NCBI GenBank assembly: GCA_903813345.2
Contig: CAIIXF020000002.1
Location: 3,760,001 to 3,824,000 of the forward strand
Direction: 5' to 3'
Length of the DNA: 64,000 nt
Source: Owenia fusiformis
Lineage: Eukaryota > Annelida > Polychaeta > Sabellida > Oweniidae
The notes under the pieces are model-generated. The model saw only the letters and a list, made by a program, of their open reading frames with translations. It searched no databases and was not told the DNA's origin. The position numbers and the translations under genes are program-made. Shown piece after piece: positions 47,912 through 58,527 of the stretch (position 1 is its first letter; each line of letters starts with the position of its first letter).

Positions 47912-48399
47912 GTGTTAGTCCATGCACACAGCGTATTCTGCTAAGGCCATAAGAAGTAGATTCTTTGTTTTGCGTCCTGGCAAAATCCAAATCATGCAAG
48001 GGTACAAGAAAAACAAACACAAACTCAAGAAAAAAACACAAACTTGTTTGCTGAGAAATATATACATTTTAGGGGCATAAAAAAGGATGACATCCCAATT
48101 TGCAGTGATTACAAACACATATCTATACATTTTATACAATATATAAAAACATAGCTATTATTCAAGGGTAAAAAATAAGAAAAAACACAATGTATGTCAA
48201 ATAATTATAACACTGTCAATTTTGACGCACATCAAATTATCCGCCATTTCATCTGATTCTGAAATGCGATGGTACTTTCAGACCCTTGTGATTGCTATTT
48301 GGATGTGTTTGTTTTTTCTGATTTACTCAAAATCGTGCAAGCAAGGGGACGCAAAACAGAGGATCTACTTCTTATGGCCTAATACACATTTGCTAACAC
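47912..48399. mobile_element. 488 bp foldback element
   Basis: GTGTTAG at 47912 and CTAACAC at 48399 are the outer complements. Matching continues through AGGCCATAAGAAGTAGAT and CTNTGTTTTGCGTCC on each arm. No coding capacity. Confidence 0.7.
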
Positions 48400-50337
48400 C
48401 CCCCACTTTCATAGTGAAGTGACTAATTGGTTTATGTTTACGTTTTAATGTGTTTTGGGTTCCTTGTTACAGCAAGGGGGGCCAGTAAAGTAGACTAACA
48501 TGTTTGCATGGCAAATTTTGATCGAATATGTGAGACACTTTAAATATACGATCTAAATCTCTTTGTTTCACTCCATATGATTTTAAATGTGAAGTACTAA
48601 AATAGAGTCAAGAAATAATTAATTTTGAATACGAAACAATTGTGAGGTCCAATATACATGCATATTACGTATTGCTGTTTCCCATAGTAATAACAAACTG
48701 AAAACCCAAAATAAAACGTGAGAACCATATAAAATGTATTATAGCGCGATCACATTTTGTGCCTGTTAATTGTACCAGTATGTTCGTCTAAGTTTGATGT
48801 CAACAGTAATTGAGAATGATGTACATGTACTTCTGTCGGGGTATGTACGGTATGGTGAAGGCTTATTCAATTAAAAAACAACGTTTCAAACACGTAATCG
48901 CAATCTCGAGAAAGACATTTGTTACCCTAAATTAAAATAATCAAATAATTACAAGTACAATTTAAATTAAACTATATGGGTTTCATTCATTTGAAGATAA
49001 TATATCGCTCTGTTTGCCTATTTATAAAGCCTACTCGAAAACGCAAAGTAGATTGAACATATTTCAAAATCATCTTTGAATTAAATCTGAGTGTTGTTAT
49101 TTTCGCATAAAATGTGTCTAAATCATGAAATGTGACAGCTTTGCCATTATGTAAACAACGAATCCATGCGCAATTCTGAGAACTCAGAGCATAAGTAAGA
49201 TAAGTCTCGTTTTTTATATATTCACCACATTACATCAGGGATAAAACTATTGAAAAACAAATGGTCATTTTATAGTTGATTAAACAAGCTGTGAAATTAA
49301 ACGTTTTTTGACATATAAAGGTGAGTATGTAATGATTTCTAAAAAAGATATAATAAGTTAATTCAAATCCATCTTTTTGATTTGTGTTCTGTATGTTCTG
49401 TAATCGGCGCTCGGTGTTCGGAGATCGGTTTCTGTATAGAATGGCAGGTGGTGTCACATTGCGCATGCCAATGCGTTGTTTTTTTCTTTTCTGCCACACT
49501 TGGATCATGGTCTCAACATTAGCATGACTGGAGTTGTATGAATAAAAGTGGTTGTACATTGAATTGGCCGTTGTCCATTTGTATCTTTTATTTCGCATTG
49601 CACTTTATCAATTGACCAGACTGTGAGACATTATTTTAAAATTCTCCATTTATCAAAATTTGAGCCCACAGTCCCCATTCGATTACTAAATATCAAAAGA
49701 ATCACCGAATCCCCTATTTTGGACAGGATTCGCCTTTGCGTTCACGAACATTCTCGCTTCGATTTTGTCTCAAAAAATTATATAGATTTTGAATCGCGGT
49801 TTGACCTTTCGAACGTGATGATCTGTTCGTGTTTTTCAATGTTGTCTAGCATTGTGTAAATTCCTATGATAATAGTACTATATAATATCATTAGTTATAT
49901 GTTATCCTAAGAATACTACAGCCAGGCCAGAAATGAAAATTATCTGTCGGCTGTTTTTGAAGATAGCCCACTTGGTATTGGTTTCATTGTCGTCATTTTT
50001 ACGCGTTCACGCCTTAATTTTATTGTCTTACCCAGACTTAATCGTGGCATATATACTTTCGTATTCCAGAATTTTTTTAGCTGCAACAAGATGATTCAAA
50101 GCCAAACACTTTGCTATAATATAAGCCATTTAAGATAAACAGCACAAGGAAAATCAAAGGTGAACGGGTACTTCTATAACTATATTGTATTTATAAGTTA
50201 TAAACATAATGGATTTATAAACATAATTAAGTGTGTTGCGAAATCTCTTTAATATCTACTTGTTTCCCTACTTAGTGAGGCTTCCAAGAGCATTTCATTT
50301 TATAGTTTAGTTCAGTTTATTTATTTATAGATAAAAG
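48400..50337. other. No gene recognised
   Basis: A 122-codon minus-strand frame at 49230-49598 has no recognisable domain. No repeat or RNA was identified. Confidence 0.35.
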
Positions 50338-50470
50338 AAGATCAAAGAACAGAGGAGTTTCAACAGACAACTTGCGGAATTTGATAATAAACTAAAACAA
50401 CTACTCAAGGAGAAGGGTCAAGCTATTCAAGCAAAGCTGGGTTGCAGGAAGGATGTTGCAAGTGTGTCGG
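50338..50470 (+). other. Possible coding exon, coiled-coil-like
   Basis: After a pyrimidine-rich stretch ending in AG at 50336-50337, a frame reads KIKEQRSFNRQLAEFDNKLK, then QLLKEKGQAIQAKLGCRKDV. It reaches a GG/GTAAAT donor at 50471. The composition is charged and helix-forming, unlike the surrounding DNA. Its end phase (1) does not fit the GT92 exon at 51323 (phase 0), so it probably belongs to another transcript or is chance. Confidence 0.25.
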
Positions 50471-51322
50471 GTAAATTGTCTTGAACTTTTGTGATATAAG
50501 TAAAGTACTGGTTAAAAAGCTACAAATGCACTGTTTTTTGTTTACTACAGATTGCAACATATCCTCAAACCTATATTTTTGTAAATGTTTCTTCAGGTTG
50601 GCAATAAACATATTTAATAATTGATACTTTTTGACGCAACCTTAGTTCCCTTTTTAATATTGCCGTCTCGAAAAACCTCGTTCTACTTCCTCAGAATAGC
50701 TCCCTTGTGATGTGTCTGTCTGTCGGCAACGATTCTTATCACCATAGTAATGTTGATGAAAAACGCAAACATATGAGAGTTTTGAATTACCACAGTCTCT
50801 GTTCATACTATTAATGTTTTTTTTATCATTCACAAAAATGGTGTCGTGAGAACTCTCCTATGCAGAAAATGACGGTGAAATTAATATTGTTTTAAATAGA
50901 AATTTTATCAGTTATCATCACTTATGGGACACTCTGTAAGTCCAAATACCATCAGAACTTAGTGTTTGGTTGCTTTAAGTAAAATAATATTCCGCAGTAA
51001 AATGCATTGTAATGTTACCAGAATGAATCGATGGTGTTAGCTATATAAACTGGTTATATATATATTATGTAAAAACGTATTTCTAGAGGATTACTAGCAC
51101 GCATTGAGATGGTATAACACAATTGAACTATTTTATACAATGTGAAAGTTTATTATATGGCATCTGTAATATATTTACCAGAAAAATCAACCTCCAAACG
51201 CAGGGGTCAAAACATCAGACACTCTGAAATGAACAGAGTGGGGCATATCTTGAGCACCCCATTCGGAGAATGAACCGAAGTACAATGAATGAAATTAATT
51301 TAAGTTCCGTTTTCTCTTTCAG

Positions 51323-52699
51323 CGAAGGCAGAGAGTTTTGAAATACCTCGGAATAACAGGCCTCCTTGTCTTGCTGGTTCAGCTTTATGTCTATCAGAGG
51401 GCGACAGTTCCCCTTAGTGACAAAAAAATCGCTCAAGACCCATCACTTGTTGACCGAATTCGGGAAGGGAAGGATTTAAGATCATTGGATATCAACGTGA
51501 AGAAGTTCAATGATGTCTGGCAGATTGTTAATTCCACAGAGGAGATGTATTTATTCTCTGCATTTTACGATGACCGTCCATCTCTATTAACTGATCCCGT
51601 CATTCGGGTAATCACTGTTTCAGAAGACCAAATAGAACAAAGAAAAGCGTATTGTTATCTCTGGTTCGGTGAATCAACAGACCCGTTCGTTGAAGAAGCG
51701 GACGTTTTAAGGCTGGGTATCGGAGGTTGGCGTCATGGGAAACATTTCCGAGAACGACTTTGTACATGTAAGTTGCGAAAAGCTGATGAGATCCCCAAAG
51801 CAGTATCTATCGAGCTAGGAGATGCGAATTCGAATCCTCCCAAACCATCTACATATTTAACAATTCAACATCCTGAAAAACCGACCATAAAACAAGATTT
51901 TATAAGTTGTGTGTCCGTGACATTTTGGAAGATTGACCCTCATAGAATAGTCGAGTGGATGGAGCTACACAAAATATGGGGTGTCCACAAGGTCACTATC
52001 TACAACAGCAGTATTGCTGACGAATCTGCGAAGGTTTTTTTACATTACCAAAAAGAGGGATTCGTTGATTTTCGACAGGCTCCGCAGTTTTTACCCGACC
52101 CCGGTGAAATGTCTATTCTTCTCACTATGATACCCGTCATATTGGACTGTCTCTATAGAAACATGTATAAATACAACAAAGTTGTTGTTACGGACTTGGA
52201 TGAGATGATAGTTCCCCGGACAACTCTAAATTATAAAGCATTGCTGAATGAAATAGACAAACAACAACCTAGTGACCACAAAGCACGTGCTTATGTGTTT
52301 CGGAATGACTTTTTCTTTATGGATCCGCGGATGCCAGAAGACAAAGAAATGCCTGATAAACTAGTCACCTTACGACACAGAGTCCGGGTGCAGCCATGCG
52401 CACCGGGCAATTCGGTGAAGTCAATCATTGACCCACAGGCGTGTGTTGTCATGCATAATCATTTCTGTTCGGTTCGGACAAACGGTCACGACACAGATGG
52501 TAACACAGTTCATGTTAACATTGAACTAGGGCTGAACCAACATTATAAGAAATGTCACCTTGATAAACTGACTGGGCCGGGAGAATGTGCTCGGAGGATG
52601 GAAGAACAGACTAAAGATGACACGATGCTGAGGTTTAAAGATCAACTTATGAGGAATGCATCAAGACAGTTTCGAGTATTGGAATTAGGTACATTATAG
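51323..52699 (+). CDS. Glycosyltransferase family 92 protein, main exon
   Basis: GT92 (DUF23) enzymes are Golgi type II membrane glycosyltransferases; a characterised animal member adds galactose to N-glycan core fucose. The exon follows TTTTCTCTTTCAG (AG at 51321-51322) in phase 0 and reads RRQRVLKYLG, then the signal-anchor helix ITGLLVLLVQLYVY. The conserved core includes DFISCVSVTFWK, RIVEWMELHKIWGVHKVTIY, NKVVVTDLDE (metal-binding DxD near residue 286 counting from the codon at 51338), FRNDFFF and the C-terminal LNQHYKKC signature. The stop is TAG at 52697-52699. No methionine lies in frame in the exon before the anchor, so a short 5' exon must carry the start; it was not identified. An AATAAA is at 53391-53396. 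All catalytic motifs seen are intact, so it is probably functional. Acceptor sugar unknown. Confidence 0.88.
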   Translation, partial: RRQRVLKYLGITGLLVLLVQLYVYQRATVPLSDKKIAQDPSLVDRIREGKDLRSLDINVKKFNDVWQIVNSTEEMYLFSAFYDDRPSLLTDPVIRVITVSEDQIEQRKAYCYLWFGESTDPFVEEADVLRLGIGGWRHGKHFRERLCTCKLRKADEIPKAVSIELGDANSNPPKPSTYLTIQHPEKPTIKQDFISCVSVTFWKIDPHRIVEWMELHKIWGVHKVTIYNSSIADESAKVFLHYQKEGFVDFRQAPQFLPDPGEMSILLTMIPVILDCLYRNMYKYNKVVVTDLDEMIVPRTTLNYKALLNEIDKQQPSDHKARAYVFRNDFFFMDPRMPEDKEMPDKLVTLRHRVRVQPCAPGNSVKSIIDPQACVVMHNHFCSVRTNGHDTDGNTVHVNIELGLNQHYKKCHLDKLTGPGECARRMEEQTKDDTMLRFKDQLMRNASRQFRVLELGTL

Positions 52700-54428
52700 C
52701 GCCACAATGATTCAATTCTTAAACACACAAAACTCTGATGCTGAACGGGTTTTGACACGATAGTGTTTATATCACTCCGTATTCGATGTTTTGTTTCAAT
52801 TTTATTACGGAATAATCATACAATTTTATGAAAAGACGTAACCTTTTCCTACAGGAATGGGGATAATGCTTTATAGCAAGTTTTGACGACGATACTGTAA
52901 TAGCACATGCGCTAGGGAATTTATTCTACTTTCCCAAGACACCAAATACATCTCTGTTGATAGAAGAATGAAAAAGTCTGAGGGTCCCAACCTCCTTTCT
53001 TGTCATAACTTTTTGAAATTTAAACCAACCGATTTTACTTCCTGGCGACGGATAATTTAGTTCTTTACGGACCGAGCATGATAAATTGGTTCAGTATATC
53101 TCCAAATATACGATTTCAACGTTTAAAAAAACAAAAGTCCACTTGGTTATACGGAATGGGTCGAATCATGATGTAGGTTTAAAAATTAATCTGAGGAATG
53201 CATAAAGGATTTCAAGTTTAATTTCGTGTGTATTCTATTTGGAAGACTGTATTAAATCTACCCACCAACAATAATCGGTTGGAAAATGTTTTTCACATTT
53301 CCTTTGATCATTTTTTCCCCTGCCGCCTAAGAGTGTCGATTTATTGAATAACCAAGGTTAACCTGTGTAAAGATAAAGCTTGAGTATGTCAATAAAACTC
53401 TCAATAATTGAATCATTGAAATAAGATCACAAAATATTGACAACAGACCCTTAACGCTGAGATAACGCCCAAATGGGGAGAAGGATTATACAATTGAAAC
53501 AGTATGATGAACATAATTCTAATAACTTAAAATAGCAATTAATTTGAAATTGTTTCACAAATGAACATCATCACAATTTTCGCACGTAGTAAGACCTCAA
53601 AAGTACCAAAGACGGGAGTAAGATCGTCAAATTATGATGACAGAAATAAAGTATATGCATGTCGGGTGTCCCAAAAAGTGAGCCACTTTTTGACAAGTAG
53701 TTTCTCCACATTTAGATTAATCGAATTCATTGGAATATTTTAAAAAGTAGCCTTAGGGTATCATAAGCAAGTGGTATAAATATGAAAGAGATCAATTGTG
53801 TATTATCTGAGTAATGACATAATCAGACCTGCGCAATTACGCAATGAAACCTTCATGGCGTTTGTGCCATCTATCAGTTTTGTCAGTTTTAAAAGCTTGT
53901 CTGGTGACAGGTCCGTTCTGTCCAAGATTTCAGTTTGGAAGGATTAATTATGCCTTTCAGTGAAAGCAATAATGCTGCTATATTAAAAATGGATAAACGA
54001 ATGTGAAAGGATTAGATGGAAGATGAATCCTAAAGAAATTAATTGTGAGAGTATGTGTTATGTAAGTGTAAATAGACTTATATGAACAATAAAATGCACT
54101 GCATCCAACATGCACTAGAGGAAGGGATAATTATGTCGTGGGTGTGTCATTAGAAAAAATATACAGCAGCATGTTTGATTGGATTTTTTTCAGACTGAAA
54201 TAAATTACTTTAATTAGCCGTTGTTATTGAATAGTTGAAACAGTTAAATAGTTTTTAACAATACTTGGAAAATACCCATATATATATATATATTCCATCA
54301 ATAACAATTTTCAAAGATCTCGGCTAATCTATTGCTGAGAAAACACTTGTCAAAAATGATAAAGTTTATCATGCAACATTGTTGTAGCTAGGATGTGTGT
54401 GTGTTTTGTATTTAAAAGGTTACTTACA
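52700..54428. other. GT92 3' flank, no further gene
   Basis: Likely 3' UTR to about 53410. At 53668-53695 GTCCCAAAAAGTGAGCCACT and TTTTTGAC form a small hairpin like a mariner terminal repeat, without a partner. A (TA)n tract lies at 54274-54292. No terminal repeat of the transposase gene to the right could be recognised here. Confidence 0.4.
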
Positions 54429-56363
54429 TTAATTTGCTGACTTTTTCCTTTTTCTCTTTATAATTCCAGGAATTTGTGTAAATATTTCTGGTTCAACTCC
54501 AACCCAGTGCTCAGTCATAGTTGCGAGAAGACGGTTTAGGTTATTTTTCATCCCTGCCATTTTTCTATCCAAAGTATTAAATTGATGATGTAATGACTCT
54601 CCACCTTGTTCTCCGTGGAGCGCCATGCCACAATTATACTTTTCAATCCATTCACAAACATGGTCCTCGAGGAAATGTTGTTTTGGAATTATACTTATTT
54701 TGGGAAAGTTTTTTCTAAATGATTCCATGTATTTGTTTATATCATTTTGAATTTCATCCACATCACTATTTTCTATTTTATTGTCCGATGAAACTTTATA
54801 GTGAATTGTAGAGAATAGGTTGTTAACCTCTCTGAACTTGTTAACCATTTTTGTCGCAGATTTTAAGCATTTTTTCTGGCATGGTAATCCTTTTGTCACA
54901 TTTTCAGTCTTTATTATAACTGCATCACAAACAGCATTAAAAACATTGGGCTTCAAATATTTGTGACAATGGTTTCCGACAAAGCTTTTGCCATGGTAGT
55001 TAGATCTGTGGATTTGGTGTTTTTTGAGAGTTGAGTCTATTGAATATGCTATTGGTCCCGATTCTATGTCAAGCTTTGTTTTGGCATCTAATTCTTCCAA
55101 TTGTGCCGTCAATTGTTCTTTCTTTGTTCCATTGCTGGTCTTTTTAATTGTTTCAAAGAGGAGTTTTTGTTTACTAATATTTGAGATATGCTCTCCAAAT
55201 ACTGTATTGTCGGTGTATGTGTTCAGGGTACTATGGTCTGCCAACTCTGCAGCAATATGATTATCTATGGCATGACACTTCTCTAAAAGGACATCATGGT
55301 GTTTTTTAACCACGCCTAAGACAATATGTAGGTAGGGAGGGCAGATGCGCTCTATAGGAATGTTACATATTGGCTTGTTAATTACATTTTTGTGTAATTT
55401 TGCATTTTTTAATAGGCCCTTTCCTTTGATCTGAAAATCTTCTTGATGTTTTTTCATATTCTCTAATGTTCTTTTTGGTAATTTACCCCTGACAGTAAGT
55501 GGTATCCCTAAATCCCGAGATGGTATCTCACACCACAGGCAGGGATGGCATCCATTAGCCCCCGTGATGCCCATAAATGTTGCTAGGAAAGCAAAGTCAC
55601 CAAATAGAAATACACGAATTGTTTTACCTTGCCATTTCTGTCCATCGAGGTGTGCAATTTGGCCACTGTATCTCCCAAGCGCAATGTCAAGGTTTGGCCG
55701 AGAGTCCTTGGCATTGAAACAGGTAAATGCAACTGTGTTCTTAGGGGAATTTGGCGAATCAGTATTTAATACCTGGTATGACATCTTAAAAGACGATCCT
55801 CCATGATCACCCCCAACTTTGACATAGATGTGATCTTTTGGAATGCTTTCATTATTCCAGTTTAGCAAATTCTGAGCTGACATTTTATTTATTCTTGATA
55901 CCACTGTATTGTTTAAGTTTTGAACAAATACCATGGGCTTGCTTGATCGAATCAATCCCTTTTTGGCATGTGGAGCTGTTTTGTCCTTACAATGGAATTT
56001 CACCAATTCTGCTTTTAAGCTTTTACCTATGAATTTGTTGCGTAATTTTCGTTCACTTGTTTCACTTGAATATTTAATTCCAATCTTGCGCAGGTATCTT
56101 TTTATTATACTTAATTGGTACCAAGAGAGTTTTGCTGTAGATTTCATTGATAAGCAGTATTTCTTAGGTAACTTTGAAGCAGCAAATCCCAAGTTTTTTG
56201 CCATCTCTTGTCTTCGCTTCTTTGAATGGAGTTTAAATTCCCTTGTCATTTGTGCGTTTAAAGAATTATTATCCTTTCCCGATGATACATCACGAATTTT
56301 ATTGATAAATTTAGCTCTTTTTCGTTTGGTTGGAGTTCTGGCTTGGGAACTGGGTGTTTGCAT
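54429..56363 (-). CDS. DDE transposase core, RAG1/Transib/CMC-like ligand spacing
   Basis: Intact 644-codon exon. In 1-140 the N-terminus is very basic. D186 (VKVGGDHGGSSFK) is a candidate first catalytic aspartate and D256 (VFLFGDFAFL) the second. C275 and C278 (GCHPCLWC) follow the second D by 19 and 22 residues. H563 and H568 (QHFLEDH) make HxxxxH, and E585 or E589 (HGEQGGESLHHQF) is the likely catalytic glutamate. D2, CxxC, HxxxxH, E in this order is the zinc-bracing layout of RAG1/Transib and of CACTA/Mirage/Chapaev-type transposases. The 307-residue gap between D256 and H563 is a large insertion domain. The exon begins after AG (56364-56365) in phase 0, matching the donor at 56642. The exact superfamily was not settled. 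Confidence 0.65.
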   Translation of the reverse strand: MQTPSSQARTPTKRKRAKFINKIRDVSSGKDNNSLNAQMTREFKLHSKKRRQEMAKNLGFAASKLPKKYCLSMKSTAKLSWYQLSIIKRYLRKIGIKYSSETSERKLRNKFIGKSLKAELVKFHCKDKTAPHAKKGLIRSSKPMVFVQNLNNTVVSRINKMSAQNLLNWNNESIPKDHIYVKVGGDHGGSSFKMSYQVLNTDSPNSPKNTVAFTCFNAKDSRPNLDIALGRYSGQIAHLDGQKWQGKTIRVFLFGDFAFLATFMGITGANGCHPCLWCEIPSRDLGIPLTVRGKLPKRTLENMKKHQEDFQIKGKGLLKNAKLHKNVINKPICNIPIERICPPYLHIVLGVVKKHHDVLLEKCHAIDNHIAAELADHSTLNTYTDNTVFGEHISNISKQKLLFETIKKTSNGTKKEQLTAQLEELDAKTKLDIESGPIAYSIDSTLKKHQIHRSNYHGKSFVGNHCHKYLKPNVFNAVCDAVIIKTENVTKGLPCQKKCLKSATKMVNKFREVNNLFSTIHYKVSSDNKIENSDVDEIQNDINKYMESFRKNFPKISIIPKQHFLEDHVCEWIEKYNCGMALHGEQGGESLHHQFNTLDRKMAGMKNNLNRLLATMTEHWVGVEPEIFTQIPGIIKRKRKKSAN

Positions 56364-56642
56364 CTTAGTTATTTTTGTGAACAGTAGGGGCTGGAAATAT
56401 CAAATGTTGAGTTGTATTTCCTTGTAAGGGAAAGATAACTTCAATTCTCTGTTAATGATAAGTGGAATAATTGGAGTGCTTTTAGATTTAAGTTTTATTA
56501 CCCATGTATAATTGGTGTGAATAGTCATCATTAGAAATGATACTTAAATTATTTGCTTGAACAATATGAATGCACTTATGAATTAAAATGTAATATTGGT
56601 TTTATAAGAATTAATTGAACTTTAATGCAATATTATAATTAC
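56364..56642 (-). other. Intron of the transposase gene
   Basis: Minus-strand donor AAG/GTAATT (GT at 56642-56641) and acceptor ACTAAG (AG at 56365-56364) are both phase 0. The acceptor's pyrimidine tract is poor, so the exact 3' splice site is less certain than the donor. Confidence 0.5.
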
Positions 56643-56920
56643 CTTTCCTCTTGTTTTACATCTTAGCATTTCTCCATCTGAGTTGTGTAATGATCTCCTA
56701 ACAAGGGCTGTAAGAAGTTTTTCCTCTAAAGTTGTCAATTTTTCTGTTTTACTCTTCAATAAAACATTTCGTATTGTCTCTTCATCATTGTCGCGTTTTT
56801 CCTTTCCAGGAGAACTCTGTGTGGAATTGTCACACTTTTTTGGAGTACTTAGTAAAAAACTAATTTCCACAAGCGATTCAGTTGGATCACTTTTTGCATT
56901 TTTGATTGGAGAAGTATGTA

Positions 56921-58011
56921 CGAGGGGTGGTTCAAAAGTAATGGACAAAATTTTATAGGCACGCTTACCTTTACCAGATTTGAATGAAACTTTGTACAAA
57001 TAAAGATTAATCAATTATCTATTAGATGTTAAAATTTTATTAACTAAATGCAAATACATTTTGAGATAGAGCACTTCTCTTGGATCATGGTGCATACACC
57101 CGGAATCCATTTTAAGGCTATTTTCATCATAATAACAAATGGATTTTCAATGAAAAGTTTGCTGGTGCAATATATTTTGCAATGCAAGATGTATATGAAA
57201 AGCATATCGCAGTAAGTTCAATAATAATCCATATCATTCCTTATTATTCCTGATGATCATCCATTTGAATTATATTCAATCCTCAATGTATTCTCCTCCA
57301 AGTTCAATTACTTTCTTCTGTCGGTGCACCCATGCAGAGAACACATGCCCAAATCCACCAGCAGCCATGGTGTTCGGCTGTTTTTGTACAGCCATTTCCA
57401 GCTCAGCTAATGTCTGAAAGGATTGTCCCTTTAATGCCATCTTAAGGGTGGGAAAAAGATAGAAATCACAAGGAGCAGTATCAGGGCTATATGGAGCATG
57501 TGGAAGTTGAGGCATGTCCATGAATGCTGCAAGAGTATCCTGAACTAGCTTGGACCTGTGTGCTGGGGCATTGTCCATGTGTAACAAACGATTGTCTCTT
57601 GTGTCTTTCCTTTTCTTTTGAAGTGCCTGTCTTAGAAATATCATTGTGATGTCATAGCACAATTGGTTGCTGAATTTAGAACTCAACAGCAAACACATGG
57701 GCATATGAGTCTTGCTTGACAATTGCATTACCATGCTTGTTAGACATATCATGTGTGGTAATTGAGTCATTAAAACGAAATCAAGCAAAAATGACAAAAA
57801 CATTCAATTATCATTAAAAAACCAATTCCACCCATGCTTACCCTTGTTACCATGGTTACGCATAGCTGAAACAATTTCAAATGCATTTAAATGAGAATTC
57901 GACACAAAATAGAGAATTGATTGATCTATTCACTGTGAAAAAATTAGACTGATTGGGTGAAATTTAGTATGCCTATAAAATTTTGTCCATTACTTTTGAA
58001 TCACCCCTCGT
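56921..58011 (-). mobile_element. Mariner element, internally deleted
   Basis: CGAGGGGTGGTTCAAAAGTA and the following ~20 bases recur as complement at 57972-58011. TA lies at 56919-56920 and 58012-58013. At 1091 bp it is shorter than a usual 1.3 kb mariner; the part that would encode the N-terminal DNA-binding domain is missing. Confidence 0.92.
57276..57803 (-). pseudogene. Mariner transposase C-terminal part
   Basis: The DDD catalytic core is partly present: HMDNAPAHRS supplies the second aspartate and YSPDTAPCDFYLFPTLKMAL the third (DD34D-type). It is followed by the usual C-terminus (AWVHRQKKVIELGGEYIE). The N-terminal helix-turn-helix and first catalytic aspartate are absent. Upstream codons still resemble VKQDSYAHVFAVEF in another frame, so a frameshift is also present. 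Not functional. Confidence 0.85.
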
Positions 58012-58527
58012 ATAGCGGATATGTTAGTCAAAGATAAATCAGTTGAATCACCAGTTGAATCCAAGTCTGATTGATCCGTAGAATTCTCCTCACCATCTCT
58101 CAGTTTCGAATGTTTTTTACCAGGATTTCGGAATGTATTTTGCTCTTCATATTTTTTGCAAACAATGCAGTCATCTATTAGTGATAGTTCTTTACACCAC
58201 ATCAATTGATTGTTCTTCACTTCCTGAATATAGTTTGGACTTACTGAATTCTTTTTAAATTTTACATTCCTGTAGCAACTCTGACATACGCATGTTGGAT
58301 AGTTTTCACCTTCTTTTAAATCCATGTTTAACAACGAATTTGCATCTTGGTTGATACTCTTGAAACTTCTGAAAGTTTTTTTTACTTTGCTTAGCACTTC
58401 TAAGTTTTGTCATACATAGTCTACACATGTTTTCTAATGCTTTTTTGTGTAAAGTCAAATGTGTCTGTAGAGACTCCATCTTGATGTCTGATAATGTGAA
58501 CTTAGAAATGATGGTGAGGATCTTCAA

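Larger units (their letters stand above)
56643..58527 (-). pseudogene. 5' exon with CRLC...CxxC zinc region, split by mariner
   Basis: The upstream part (58527-58014) reads MESLQTHLTLHKKALENMCR, LCMTKL, then in another frame GENYPTCVCQSCYRNVKF and DDCIVCKKYEEQ. The frame change falls in a run of eight A at 58376-58383. CRLC followed about 45 residues later by CxCxxC resembles the zinc region in the N-terminal part of RAG1, and also the arthropod ZAD. A mariner element (56921-58011) splits the exon. The coding resumes as HTSPIKNAKSDPTESLVEIS and ends CKTRGK before the donor at 56642. With the mariner and one TA set aside, the two sides are out of frame by one, so a second small indel is likely. 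The whole gene is a recent pseudogene. Confidence 0.6.

Noticed and set aside
49230-49598. 122-codon minus-strand frame
   Set aside because: No recognisable domain, no splice sites that extend it, and composition like the surrounding AT-rich DNA.
53668-53720. Mariner-like end GTCCCAAAAAGTGAGCC near the GT92 3' flank
   Set aside because: Forms a small local hairpin only; no partner end and no transposase.
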